Assembly: GCA_028564705.1 (NCBI GenBank)
Contig: JAPXFQ010000057.1
Span: forward strand, 1-64,000
Origin: Apricaphanius iberus
Lineage: Eukaryota; Chordata; Actinopteri; Cyprinodontiformes; Aphaniidae
DNA: 64,000 bases
Reading direction: 5' to 3'
Below are positions 11,756 to 22,760 of the stretch, one piece after another; the stretch's first letter is position 1, and each line of letters opens with the position of its first letter. The notes below the pieces were generated by a model. The model saw only the letters and a list, made by a program, of their open reading frames with translations, did not search any database and was not told the DNA's origin. Made by a program: the position numbers and the translations under genes.

Positions 11756-13786
11756 TCAATCTGCTTTGGAAGTGGGGTTATGGGGGCAGGTGTTCCGAGC
11801 ATGTGCCCCTCCGCAGAAAGAGCAGGTATGCAAGAGCCTGCAGCTAGAGGCTGAGCAACGAAGGTCATTGAAATTGTTGCACACCATCCTACCACCCTGG
11901 TAAAGGATGGGACGGCCGCGCTTATCCATACCCCCGGAGACTGGGGCATTTGGTTTAGACTGTTGTGGCAGAGATTTAGGAATCATTGGAGGGGGAGGGG
12001 CGGCTGAGGACAAACGGTTGGGGACTGATGAGCTGCGTGCCGATGATAGCCGAGGACGGAGAGGAGTAACAAGTGTACATGCAGTAGCGGGGTGGGAGGG
12101 AGTGCCGCAGAGGCTGCAAGATAGGGATGCACGAGCTGCGAAGATGCGGCAATATAACTCTGAGTCTAGACAACCCCAGTATGTACCTTGGTTGAATTGG
12201 GCAAGACGACCCGCTGCCTGGGATGAAAAAAGAACATGATATTGGTAAAACCCTGTTCCTCCAAATCTAAGGGCCATATCAAGGACAATAGATAAATAAT
12301 CATCTAATTCAGTCTGTCGGTCAGGAAATACTGAGCAAATGATGTCCCTATAAAGGGAGAATGCAAAAGCGAACTCTGTGGGGGTCAGATCTTTGGAGCT
12401 GGAGCTAAGAGCTGAACCTAGCTGCATCGGCCCCATACCGGTCTGCACCTCCCGGGGCTGACCTGAGGGACCTAGAGAAGGTTGGAGAAGGAGAGCCAAA
12501 TCGATGTAATTACCGTTCAAAATTTGTTGTCGGAGAGCGGGTGAAACTGGGGAAGGGCGATTGATGGAAGAGGGTGGCCGAATGGGGGGCACTGCTGTGG
12601 AAAGAGTGTAATGGTTAGAAGCTGGTGTGTGAATAGATGAAGATGGCAACTGAGACGGCAGACCAGTAGAATATTGAGGTAATGCAGCAATAGGTTGTTG
12701 GACATTTGAGCCTGTTGGTAATATTAAAGGGTTAGAAGGGGTTCCTGAAGCATGGGTGGAAGCCTGAGTTTAACCTGTAGGAAACATAGAAGGGGGAATG
12801 TGGGGGAAAGGAGTTGATTGATTAAATGAAGATCCGGACTGAGATGCTAAGGAACAGAAAAGATTTGTTACGAATGAGGCAAAATTTGAGGGAAATGAGA
12901 CGGAAGAAGCTTCCCCGCCAGCAGGGGGAACTGTGGATGTTGGCCCGGCAGCTGTGGGCTGGGATGTGCTCTGAGAAGAAGTGGCGACTGAGGCTGAAGT
13001 AGGAAGTAGATTATGGGAGGAGGAAGTTTTGGTTAACGGAGAACTACAGGGAAAAAGGAGCTTGAAGAGGGTAGATTTATTAGCGGAACGACTGAAGGAG
13101 ATTCCTCTTTCCCTGAGTGCTGATTGCAAGCGGGCTACTGTCCAAGCAGACATATCTGGACGGTTGGAGACGGAAGAATGACGAACTCTGGGTGAGTTCC
13201 TCGGCCGGAATGAAGCCGGACGAGGATGGGTAGGAGGAGAAGCCCTCCGAGCTGGACTGCCGGAGAGATTGGGTGGAGAGTGCTGAGCTCGTGACGAGCG
13301 GGGAGCCTGAAAAAAATCGGGAAGAAGAGAGGCTTGGAGCCGATCGGCCTGCAGCGCCTACTGAGGACCGCTGAACTCCAGAAGAAGTCCCGGGGCGTGA
13401 CGAAGACGCTCTGCGGGAATGAGAGGAAACTTGGACCGAGTGGCCCGAGGCCAGGGAAGGGAAGGAAAAAGGGGAGGCGAAGCCTCGAGACGAGAACGAA
13501 GGGAGTTACACATGCGTGGAGGAGATGGAGAAGGGCGCCAATCTAGGTGGACAAATGTACGGCCCCGAGGCGCGGAAGTCGCTGAAGAGGGATCCGACCG
13601 AGCAGAGCGAGATGGAAGAGCTCTGGCTGACTGAGAGGACTGGCTGGAATCCCGATGAGCCGATGGAAGCCTGACACGGCGAGAGACTTGACGGACCACA
13701 GATGTAGGTGATGGTCCGATGATGGAAGTCTCACTGGAGAAGAGCTCCTCATCAGATTCGGAAGGATCGAGTGTAAGCACATCCAT
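11756..13786 (-). pseudogene. Ngaro ORF1 (gag-like), two nonsense codons
   Basis: From the ATG at 13786 one frame runs 677 codons to the stop at 11756 and is interrupted only by TAG at 13358-13360 and TAA at 12770-12772. The N-terminal part is Ser/Pro/Arg-rich. Near codon 212 the segment WTVARLQSALRERGISF followed by KSTLFKLL looks like a SAP-type helix-turn-helix. A conserved helical part follows (FAFAFSLYRDIICSVFP). The C-terminus holds a Cys/His cluster: a CCCH-like set around VCNNFNDLRC and then CSFCGGAHARNTC, a C-x2-C-x3-H-x4-C knuckle. The protein would package element RNA. Finding only two stops over 677 codons suggests fairly recent inactivation. Confidence 0.82.
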
Positions 13787-13814
13787 TATAATAACGATTG
13801 TCTTGCGAAACAGC

Positions 13815-14368
13815 GCTGGTTTACGAGATCGGGATGAAGGGGTGGATGAAGGAATGAGGGAGGGGATGAAGGGATGAGGGAGGGGATGAAGGGATGAGGG
13901 ATGAGGGAGGGGATGATGGGATGAGGGAGGGGATGATGGGATGAAGGGATGAGGGAGGGGATGAAGGGATGAGGGAGGGGATGAAGGAGGGGATGAGGGA
14001 GGAAACAAAGGGATGAAGAAGGGGATGAGGGAGGAAACGAAGGGATGAAGAAGGGGATGAGGGAGGAAATGAAGGGGATGAGGGGATGTAAGGAATGAGG
14101 AAATGAAGGGATGAAAGAATGGGAAAATGGGGATGTAATACCGAGACAAAGTAAAGGATCAGGGGGAGGGAGGGTGGGGTTTACGAGATCAGAGTCTGAG
14201 CGACGCTGATGGCTAGGTGCTCAGGGTTTAAATAGATCATGGAGTAATTAGGGATGAAATTCAGGTGTGAGATGCCAGGTGAGTCGAATCCGAGTTGATT
14301 ACTGAGAGGATACTGAATATGGGGCGTGGTCCAGCTCAAGAACCTAAGTTAACATATTAACTTACATT
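13815..14368 (-). repeat. Ngaro A1 terminal repeat with short minisatellite
   Basis: The right part (13985-14365) matches 8580-8970 nearly exactly, ending in the shared phrase 'aacatattaacttac'. The left part carries a shorter version of the gggatgaggg minisatellite than A2 (about 13830-14110). On the minus strand it lies immediately upstream of ORF1 and so would hold the promoter and leader; no clear TATA box is visible. Confidence 0.85.
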
Positions 14369-14500
14369 TAATGTTGAAAATGAATAATTGGGGGGGTGTC
14401 CTTTTGATTGACAGCTCCGTCTAGGCTAAAACTGGTGGATAATGGTGGCTAATGGTTGGTAACGGTGGCTATACTTGCCACCATAGTTTGCTGATCTCCC

Positions 14501-14883
14501 CCCCTGACTAAGATGGCATTGCAGTGACGGAAAGTTCTCCACGTCCTGCAACAAACTTCTGCATCAGTTCTGTTGCTCTTTCTGTGTCTCTGTTCTGTAT
14601 CTCTGTTCTGTATTCTCCAAACCACAGACGGTCTCGGCAGATGACCAATTGTCCTGAGCCTGGTTCTGCCGGAGGTTTCTTCCTGTTAAAAGGGAGTTTT
14701 TCCTTTCCACTGTCGCTTCATGCTTGCTCGGTGTGGGATTGCTCAGAATTACACGACGCAATCTTCTGTGGTTCTCTAATTTCTACATTAAACATTGTAT
14801 TGTAATAACTCTTCTTGTAAAGTGCCTTGAGATGACATCTGTTGTGAAACGGTGCCATATAAATAAACTGAATTGAATTGATT
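14501..14883 (+). mobile_element. 5'-truncated L2 LINE 3' UTR and tail
   Basis: The segment matches the 3' UTR of the larger L2 at 44816-45180, including 'ggtttcttcctgttaaaagg', 'aaagtgccttgagatgacat' and the terminal 'actgaattgaattg' tail. The 5' end is abruptly cut at about 14501, the usual outcome of incomplete target-primed reverse transcription. Plus-strand frame 14524-14805 runs through it but is not a gene. A G-run follows at 14884-14900. Confidence 0.88.
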
Positions 14884-14899
14884 GGGGGGGGGGGGATGG

Positions 14900-15264
14900 G
14901 GGGAGTATTGGTCAATTCAAACAGGGTCTGTGATTGATCATCCTCTTACATAATATTTCACCTTTCCTCAATGACAAAAGAACCATTTAAATCACTGATG
15001 CATAATAACTGGCTTAGCAATATTAATAATGGTTCATATACAGTTATTAATAGTGACGAGCTCCCCCTGGTCAGCAGGGACAAATAACTAACATCAAATG
15101 TCAGTCTTAATTGACTTTAAAGGTCAATCTGGAAAGATATAAATACAGTTTAAAGAAAGATCCTTCAAGTTTACGCACAGGCTACAGCAAATCACAATAA
15201 AAAACACAATCATGACAGATCAACTCTTCAGAATAAAGGTTTTTTACAGGCTACCAAACTTTTA
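14900..15264. other. spacer, nothing recognised
   Basis: AT-rich sequence with no frame or repeat structure that I can name. Confidence 0.4.
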
Positions 15265-16570
15265 CAGGTAAAACTTGAAAAATTTGAATATCGTGCAAAA
15301 GTTCCTTTGTTTCATTAATTCAACTTAAAAGGTGAAACTAAAGGACAATAAAGACTCATCACATGCAAAGCAAGATATTTCAAGCCTCTGTTTGTTTTAA
15401 TTATGATTATGGCTTACAGTTTATGAAAACCTGAAATTCAAAATCTCAGAAAATTTGAACATTGTGAAAAGGTTAAATATTTCAGGTTTAAAGTCTCATG
15501 GTCATGCTCTGATCAGCTAATACCAGTTAACACGATCAGGCTGATAGTATCCATGCTACGCCTCACTGAGGCAGGAAGTGACAAAAAGAGGCCCAAACCA
15601 ACTACATACTGAGTACATATGCTTGATTACTGTTCAAAGTTCCAAAATTTCTGTATTTAAAGTCCTTGTTTTATTGATTTCATGTAATATTCTAATTTTA
15701 CTAGATTTTGAATTTGGGATTTCCATACTCTGTAAGGCATCATCATGAAAATTGTAACCAATAATGGGTTGCTATAACTCAATTTGCTTCTAATGAGTCT
15801 ATATCATATATTAGCAGTGTTGGGAGTAATACATTACAAACGTAATTAGTTACAGGAATATATTACTTTTTTCAGTAACTGAGTAATGTATTGCAATACT
15901 TACAAAATATGCAGCAATATATTACTAGTTACAGTGTCAGTAACTCAAGTTACAAATGCGTTTAAAAAAAAATTCTGGCCAACTAATGAAACAGACCAAA
16001 TCAAGTTGGATACGGTAGAACAAGATCCACTTCCTGTTGCTCAAAACTAAAACATCAGAGAATCAGGACGGCTGAGGAAAAGATGGACTGTACATTTAAA
16101 CATTATTCACACTGTTTTCCTAACCATCTGTTGTAAGACTTCAGACATCTAATCTTTGTCAAGCATCTTTCAGCACCTTCTTTTGATTAGATTTAACAAA
16201 CATTACCATGAAATAGAAGGCATGCAAAGGAACTAGAGACTTCATTTGAATAAAATCGTGTTTAAAATACAGTATTTGTGGTGTGACATTTGTGTAAAAT
16301 GTACATTGAAGTTACAGTGGTTAGAAGTTGTGTTAGATATTTAAGATGTTTTGCCAAAAGTAACTTAAAGTAGTGTAACTAAGTTGCATTTTTAAGACAG
16401 TAATATGTAATGCAAACATATTGCATTTTTGACATTGTAACTAGTAATGTGAAATATATTACAATTTCTTTGTAACTTGCCCAACACTGTATTTTAGTTT
16501 AATCTTTTACATTGAATTAGTTAAATCAATTAACTTTTGCACAATATTCAAATTTTTCAAGTTTCACCTG
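15265..16570. mobile_element. non-autonomous TIR DNA transposon, interrupted
   Basis: The left end reads caggtaaaacttgaaaaatt and the right end, reverse complemented, reads caggtgaaacttgaaaaatt. The similarity continues inward for about 45 bases (tgaatatcgtgcaaaagtt against tgaatattgtgcaaaagtt). No transposase frame lies between them. Without the nested hAT element (15815-16489 plus its duplication) it would be about 620 bp. I could not settle the target duplication, so the superfamily is not assigned. Confidence 0.7.
15815..16489. mobile_element. hAT-type MITE with 8-bp target duplication
   Basis: The left end is cagtgttgggagtaatacat and the right end, reverse complemented, is cagtgttgggcaagttac. 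The flanks are tatattag (15807-15814) and tattttag (16490-16497), 7 of 8 bases identical. An 8-bp duplication is diagnostic of hAT insertion. Subterminal regions are full of 'agtaactagttac'-like phrases in both orientations. No frame longer than about 60 codons lies inside, so it depended on a transposase in trans. Confidence 0.85.
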
Positions 16571-17772
16571 TGCATTAATCCTGCTTTATCTAACAAAATA
16601 CAGACAAAAACGTATTTTGGAGTGTGACAGAATAATAACTCTTTCCTGATACCTGCCTGGTTTCTATCAGCAACTGATCTCTTTCTCACCTTACCAGAAC
16701 ACCCTGCATAAATCTTCCCAGCTGTAGCTGCTGGCCTCATGACTTCTCTCCGAATCTGATCTTTCTATCAACAAGGGCAATAACCATTTCTCTGAAACAT
16801 TTGGACAGCAATAATGAGCACAAAATCTACAAAGAAATGAAAGAGGACTGGGTTTACTCCAAGCATTAACTAACTAGCTATGTAAAATAAATAAGTAGTT
16901 GCATGTATTAACTTGCCATCATTTAGCTAAGATTACCTGCATCCATCAGCAAAACTCAAACTGTAGCTTGTTCGGAAAAATCTCTGCAGGGTTTGTAGCC
17001 TTTTGCTGCGTCTGGCTAGTTTGCTTAACAAGCTGCTTTGCTACACCTGTCTGTGATCGATGCTTGCTTAGCGTGTGTGCATTTAAGGTGCGTTTAAAGA
17101 CGGCTTGTAAAAATATGTTAACACACATTAAACGGCAGTAACAGCTGAAAAAGGTGCAGAGAACAGAGGGCGCTGACAGGGAACGTGCGGGGGACAGATC
17201 CCATACGCATCCCACGGTTGTTACGCCCATGGATGGGGGGTCAAATGGGGGGTGAAGGCTTTTTTTGGGAGGGTTTTGAGACCCCCCAGGACCCTCCCTG
17301 GCGCCGCCACAGCTCATAATCCATCTTCCTGCTTGTGCAGTGAACACTTTGAGAGTCATCACTTCACCATGGACTCCAGGGTACTACATCATTTTTCATT
17401 GATTGGTTTAAGTTTATATTGAATCATTAACCATAACGTGTTGACAGAGGTTGCGGTGCTGTGTGTTTGACATTAAACCTTTTTTTATTAAAAATGTGAA
17501 TTTCTATCTTTTCACTCACCAAGAAATGCAATTGGAAAAAGTTATGATACAAACAGCAATACAGGGACACAGGGGCGCTGGTAAGAATTTTGGGCCCGAT
17601 GACAAGAATCTTGGCACGGCCCCCCACACAACTGAGATTTTTTTTCATATTAATTTACATAAAATCATGCATTTTATAGTATTTTTACTATCATTCTCAT
17701 ATATTTAAGTCAATCAGACTTTATGTGACTCATGTATAACTGCTTCTGTACTGCTAGACCACCTTAAATTCA
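16571..17772. other. AT-rich spacer with possible DNA-transposon ends
   Basis: Mostly AT-rich with no gene. Near 17300 'ccctggcgccgccacag' and near 17567 'cacaggggcgctggtaag' are GC-rich phrases of the kind seen at hAT-like termini in fish. I found no convincing partner end or duplication for either. The frames at 16899-17141 and 16946-17362 lie opposite one another and show no motif. Confidence 0.25.
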
Positions 17773-18230
17773 TTGTTTTGTGCTTGCACTAGCAATGTAA
17801 GTGGATTACAAATTATTTACTCTTATTTTTGCAAATTGTTTGAAAAGTGGTATTGGACAGATGGTAAAACACAATCAGGATTCATAAAAGATAGGTCTAT
17901 ACATAATAAAATCAGATCAGTCCTTGATTTTTATCTGATTGAGGATAAGGGTTTCATTTTAATTTTTCGATCTTTAGCATTTGATTCTGTTGAAAATACA
18001 TGTATTATAAAAACGTCAGAATATTTTGGATTCTGTACAGAGTTTATTAAAGCGATACATATAATGTATGAGGATATTAATAGCTCGGTTTCTCCCCCCC
18101 AAGGAACACCTAAAGGCTTCACTATCAATCGTGGAATCCGGCAGGGCTGTCCCTTTTCTCACTAATTATTTATTTTAGCTTCTGAGTTATTAGCTATATC
18201 TCTAAAAAAACTGTCCAGGTCCCTTTGATA
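17773..18230 (+). pseudogene. L1/Tx1-like LINE reverse transcriptase fragment
   Basis: The frame carries an RT block in order: QSGFIKDRSIHNKIRSVLD, then AFDSVE, then YFGFCTEFIKAIHIMYEDIN, then FTINRGIRQGCPFS. This is the L1-type layout (GFIxGRSI, AFDSVxxxF, GIRQGCP), distinct from the L2 elements elsewhere in the window. The stop at 18165 cuts the frame just before the expected catalytic motif, and the following bases still read as a degraded continuation (ASELLAI). Only about 130 codons survive, so this is a fossil fragment. Confidence 0.75.
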
Positions 18231-19622
18231 ATAATAATAAAATTGCAATATTTGTAAAGCATTGGGATTCTATTTACATTTTAAAAATGTGAGCTTATGT
18301 CAATACATGATATGGAGCAAACTGACTTATATGGGATTCCAGTTAAAATGAGGTAAAATCTTTGGGAAGGATTATAACTAAAGATACTAAAACCAGTGAA
18401 GACTTAAATATTTTACCTGTAATAAAAAAGTAAATCTATACTCAACTCCTGGTTTCAGGCAACTCCTTGCAGGCAGAAACTCTGATAGAAATCCTCTGCC
18501 AGCTACTGTACAAACTACTTTGAGAAATTTGGGAGGTTTCAGTGCATCTCTTGAAGATGTGGAATTGTGTTACTACACGATCCCCTATGTTGTCAAATAC
18601 AGTATGAGCCATCTCTGGAAAAATTTGAGCAAAGCTGCTGTATCACATCACCATGACGTGAAGATCTACAGAGCTAATCGGCTAATGAGTTAGCACTTAT
18701 TTAAGTCCGAAAACATCACTTTAACAGAAAATGCGCACTTTAATGCAGCGGTAACTCACTACGAAATGTGCTGAAACCATATGGTGTACCAAAACGTATA
18801 AACAACCATAAATACAGTGGTTTTATACTCTTTGCATCTCGACATAGGGGCTGCTGGCTATCAGCAAGACCGAGCCGACAGCCGAAGCAGATGAGGGAAT
18901 CTCTAGGGAGCGCTTCTGAGCAAGTTTACAAGTACAGTCAAAAGAACAAAACATCAAACTGACAGCATGTCCGTTGGTAAACTATCAAAAAAAATTCCTG
19001 GCACTGTATCATCAGGCCGAAATAACCCAGGAGCAAGTTTTTATTACTTACCAATCTAGTAGCAATGTGGCTAGTTCAGCATTCATTCATCCTCCTGTAT
19101 CTCACAGCGGCTGACACACAAAACTGAAAACTTGTAACACTGGATTTTAGAAGCTAATCCTACTTTGACCTAAATTAAGCAACAGTTGAAGGGAAGGAAT
19201 CGTTCACGTAGGCGAAACGTGCTGTACACATTTTGCATGTGCCGCTGCCAGTGTCAGACGATACCATTCAGTAAGGGAGAGGGGTGAAATGATAATATCA
19301 AACATAATTCCAGGATTTTTTTTATATCGAATCCCAACCATATGTAATTTGCTTATTTTAACAGAACAAATGAAATATTTCATTTAAAAAACGTACACAA
19401 GACAATACATATTGATAGCCCTCAAAGGGCTGTGCTGGGCCCTCAGAGTCGTCCTAACCCACAACCCACCCCACCCCCGCCCCCGACGGCGCCCATGCAG
19501 GGACAATAAACTTTTCTTCTGTATGCAGTAGTAATGTCAATTAAAAATTCTGGTTGACCGACATTGTCCGTATGAATAATTTAAAATCCTCCATGATGTC
19601 ATATTTTAGTTTTTTTTCATTA
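18231..19622. other. spacer, no gene recognised
   Basis: Decayed sequence follows the RT fragment. 18360-18570 may be remnant LINE sequence but is too degraded to align by eye. A GC-rich phrase at about 19440-19495 (cccaccccacccccgccccc) could be a transposon terminus. An oligo-T tract and AG at 19608-19622 immediately precede the next feature and look like a 3' splice site. Confidence 0.3.
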
Positions 19623-21775
19623 GGAAACGACATGCCTTAAGGACACAGCAGTACCTACTATTTTCTCTTCCGGTAAGGGCAAAGAACATCTGCCAATACA
19701 GGTAGGTGACGATGACAAGGTTAGTGACAACCACAGATTTTCTGTAAATATTATGGAGAAGTTTGCAGATGTTCAACACCAGGAAGAGTCGACATCTGGT
19801 CAGTCTTGCACTGCATCACAGCTACATAGCGTGCTGAGTGACAGTTTTTTCTGAAAGCTTGAAGCAATTTACAAATACACTGCACTTTTACTCTCCCAAG
19901 GCATATGACTATGCGAGAGAAATTTTTCATTTGTCTTTGCCTCATCCTCAGACCATTCGCAAATGGTCAGATCCTGGTTTTACTCTTTCTTCATTTACAG
20001 TGCTAAAAAGTCATGTTGTTGAGAGGAGGAAGGAAGGGAAAGAAACTGTTTGCTCAGTGTTTGATGGTCACCAGATTCATGGCTATGTTGACATAGGTGC
20101 TGGTGAGATCGAAAATGTGGTGGCAACACAAGCATTGGTCATCATGGTTGTTGCGATCAATGAGTCTTGGAAGAACCTCATTGCCTACTTTCTTATCCAC
20201 AGTATGACAGGGCAAGAAAGAGCAAAACTCATCCGTGAAAGTCTTTTTAGGCTTCATGAAATTGGAGTTGGTCCGTCGCAAAACATGACAATGATCAGGG
20301 AGCTTGGTGCCAACCTGGACATGATGGACATGAGATCATACTTTTTTCATCCAGAATAACACACACAGAAAATTCATGTTCTCTTGGATCTATGTCACAT
20401 GCTCAAGCCTCTTCGCAATGTTTTTTCAACTGTTAAAGTTATGGTTAGGGAAGATGGCCAGGAAATGCAATGGCAGTACATTGAGGAGTTGCACAAGCTT
20501 CAAGAGACGGAAGGCTTGCATCCTGGCAACAAACTGAAAATGTCACACATTCAGTGGCAAAATCAAAATATGAAGGTCCACCTTGCAGACCAAATCTTTA
20601 GCAGTAGTGTGGCAGCTGCACTAGAATCCTGCGAGCAACAACTGAGGTATCCCCAGTTTAACGGATGTGCAGCCACAGTTCATTTCCTACGCACAGTGGA
20701 TGCTGCCTTTGATGTCCTTAATAGCCGCAATCCACTTGGAAAAGGAAATAAAATACCTATCTCACCAAAACACCAAAGAATGGGCCATGGTTATTTTGAG
20801 AGAAACAGAGTCACTTCTCCGAGGGCTCAAAATCAGAGGGAAAGACAACAGACTGGTACATGTGCATTTCACACAGAAAAGGACAACTATATATGGTTTC
20901 ATTGCCTGCTGCAGAAGTGTGATAGGGATATATGAAGACCTTGTAGAGCATCCAAAAGCTCAATGTCGATATCTTCTGACTTACAAACTCAGTCAGGATC
21001 ACTTGGAGCTGTTTTTCTCTGCAATCAGAGCACGCGGTGGTTATAACAATAACCCCAATGTTAGGCAGTTCCGAGGAGCAAAAAAGCATCTTCTTGTAAG
21101 GCAGCAGGTGAAAAAGGGAACAGGTAACTGTCTTCTTCGTGACAACACTGCCATCCTTGACTCCACACCTGCAGCTGTGAATTTTGCTTACAGGTTGGAT
21201 GTGGTGTCAGTAGAAGCACTTGTCCCTGTAGATGACACCATCTCTGACCTTCCAGATGTCAATAACCTGTTTGAGTAAAAGGAAGCAGCAATTTTTTACA
21301 TCACAGGTTTCATTGTGAAGAAGATGAAGCAGAAGATTACTTGCATGCCTTGCTCATAGGCACTTACATTGGATGAGTTGGTCCATCGATTTTTAGCATT
21401 GAAGGACAGAGGTGGCTTACAGAAACCACCTCAAGGCATCATCACAGTTTGCCATGCAACAGAAAGATGTTTTCAGCAGATTTTAAAAGCCAATGAAGGG
21501 AAGGCTCCACATGGGAGAGGAACAACAGCAGCCATTGTCACCAAGGTTCTGTCTGATTGTTCAGAGAAAAATCTCTTCCCACAGCTGTATACTCACATGT
21601 TTGACATGTGTGTTGAACATAATCACGTTCATGTCCTTGTCAAGATGGCCTCAGCATGGTACTGCAAAGTTCGATTAAAACATTTAGCACGAAAGGAAAC
21701 AGACAAGATTAAAGAAGGCAAACGTGTGCGCAAGAAGCTCAAAATTTATCCATTTTTATGGAAAAGTTATTGTGG
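19623..21775 (+). pseudogene. P-element / THAP9-like transposase relic
   Basis: The segment opens right after an oligo-T plus AG 3' splice site with LKDTAVPTIFSSG, carrying the AVPTIF box that closes a THAP zinc-finger domain; the first part of the finger is missing upstream. Then come LPHPQTIRKW and HGYVDIGAGE, typical of P-element transposase, and SQDHLELFFSAIRARGGYNN in the C-terminal third. The frame is broken by a shift near 19830, TAA at 20357-20359, a shift near 20750, TAG/TAA-type stops at 21276-21278 and 21357-21359. Compared with my memory of the family, the stretches around the first two catalytic Asp residues look shortened. A host THAP9 gene is unlikely given the decay. Confidence 0.8.
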
Positions 21776-21779
21776 TCAT

Positions 21780-22085
21780 GTCAAAATGTGTACATGTATC
21801 TATGCTTGTGTATTTATCAATGTGTATGTGTACTTATGTATGTGTCTTTGTGGTTATAGTTGTTGTATGTGTATTTGTGAATTTATTTTTGGTATATATC
21901 TGTGTCTGAGTATATATCTGTTTGCCTGTATATATACCTGTGTGTCTTTATATATGTCTGTCTGTGTGTATATCTATGTGTCCTTGTGGTTATGGTTGTA
22001 CATGTATTTGTGAATTTATTTTTGGTATATATCTGTGTCTTTATATATGTCTGTCTGTGTGTATATCTATATGTCTTTGTCTGCC
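21780..22085. repeat. TG/TA-rich degenerate tandem repeat
   Basis: Repeated 'tgtgtatatctatgtgtc', 'ttgtggttat' and 'gtatttgtgaatttattttt' phrases. The block starting at 21849 recurs at 21983 with few changes, giving a unit of about 134 bp. Overlapping frames on both strands are low-complexity Tyr/Cys/Val strings and not genes. It begins where the P-element-like frame loses similarity. Confidence 0.75.
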
Positions 22086-22760
22086 GTCCTTGCAAGGGGA
22101 TGCAATTTGACAGTTCTTTCCCCAGTGCTGATGTCAGACTTACAGTAATGCCAGCCTTTGCAGGGGGTGTTTCTCACTGAACTGGAGTGGAAAAGGCGAG
22201 CGATGTGCACAAGACGAGCCACTACCTTGGTGAGTGACTTCCAACAGGAAAATTTGGCAAACCGTTGGGAACCCAGACAGTCGGGAGATGTTGTTGTACT
22301 CAGGGTAGAGGCTAGAGGGTCATATGTTTCGTCTGAGCTAGGCTCAAGGAGGCTACAGGATCAGGTACGTAGAGAAACTTGGGTCCGACTAGCCAGTTGC
22401 TGCAGCTGTTTCCTTTTTGATGTTGAGTATCGATAGTGATGGCTTGTTGGCTTGTTCTAGCTTTAATATAGCCTCCTCTTCAGTGAAAGCGAGTTTAGCA
22501 GCAGCAGATTCTGTTTTGGATGATCTTGATCGCACTGAAGTGCAGGACGCTCCAGACCGCGTCTCCCATGTTGCTGCTTCATTGTCACTGTCAACTATGA
22601 TGATTTAGAAGAATACTTGCTGCGTTTATTGCCCACTGGCTGCGTTTGACGATGTCTGTTCAGCTCCTCCAGCTCACACTGCGATGCCTCGCTTGTTGAG
22701 AAGCCGTTGTTTCACTGTACTGCCCTTCTTGCAAGGGGATGCAATTTGACAGTTCGCCCA
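22086..22760. repeat. 650-bp segment bounded by a 33-bp direct repeat
   Basis: The phrase 'cttgcaaggggatgcaattt' followed by 'gacagtt' occurs at 22088-22116 and again at 22729-22757. The interior (22117-22728) holds several short plus-strand frames (22158-22436, 22417-22608) with no family match. The arrangement could be a tandem duplication with loss of one interior, or direct repeats at the border of the P-like element. Neither reading is established. Confidence 0.5.

Larger units (their letters stand above)
7721..14368 (-). mobile_element. Ngaro-type tyrosine-recombinase retrotransposon
   Basis: Read on the minus strand the order is A1 (14368 to about 13815), gag-like ORF1, RT, RNase H, tyrosine recombinase, B1 (9146-8971), A2 (8970-7900), B2 (7899-7721). 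This split direct repeat layout (A1-internal-B1-A2-B2) together with a tyrosine recombinase instead of a DDE integrase is characteristic of the Ngaro group of the DIRS order. Related DIRS1 elements carry inverted termini, which are absent here. Such elements are thought to integrate through a circular DNA intermediate and leave no target duplication, and none is seen. Nonsense codons and frameshifts in ORF1 and in the RT/RNase H region make this copy defective, although all domains remain recognisable. Confidence 0.9.

Noticed and set aside
11907..13634. Plus-strand frames opposite the Ngaro gag and RT (for example 11907-12239 and 13419-13634)
   Set aside because: They are antisense shadows of conserved minus-strand domains and show no motif.
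17567..19495. A single DNA transposon spanning this interval
   Set aside because: The GC-rich phrases at the two ends share only a few bases in inverted orientation and no target duplication was found.
22158..22608. Possible exons of a host gene
   Set aside because: Frames are short, no splice-consistent joining or motif is visible, and the region is bounded by a direct repeat.
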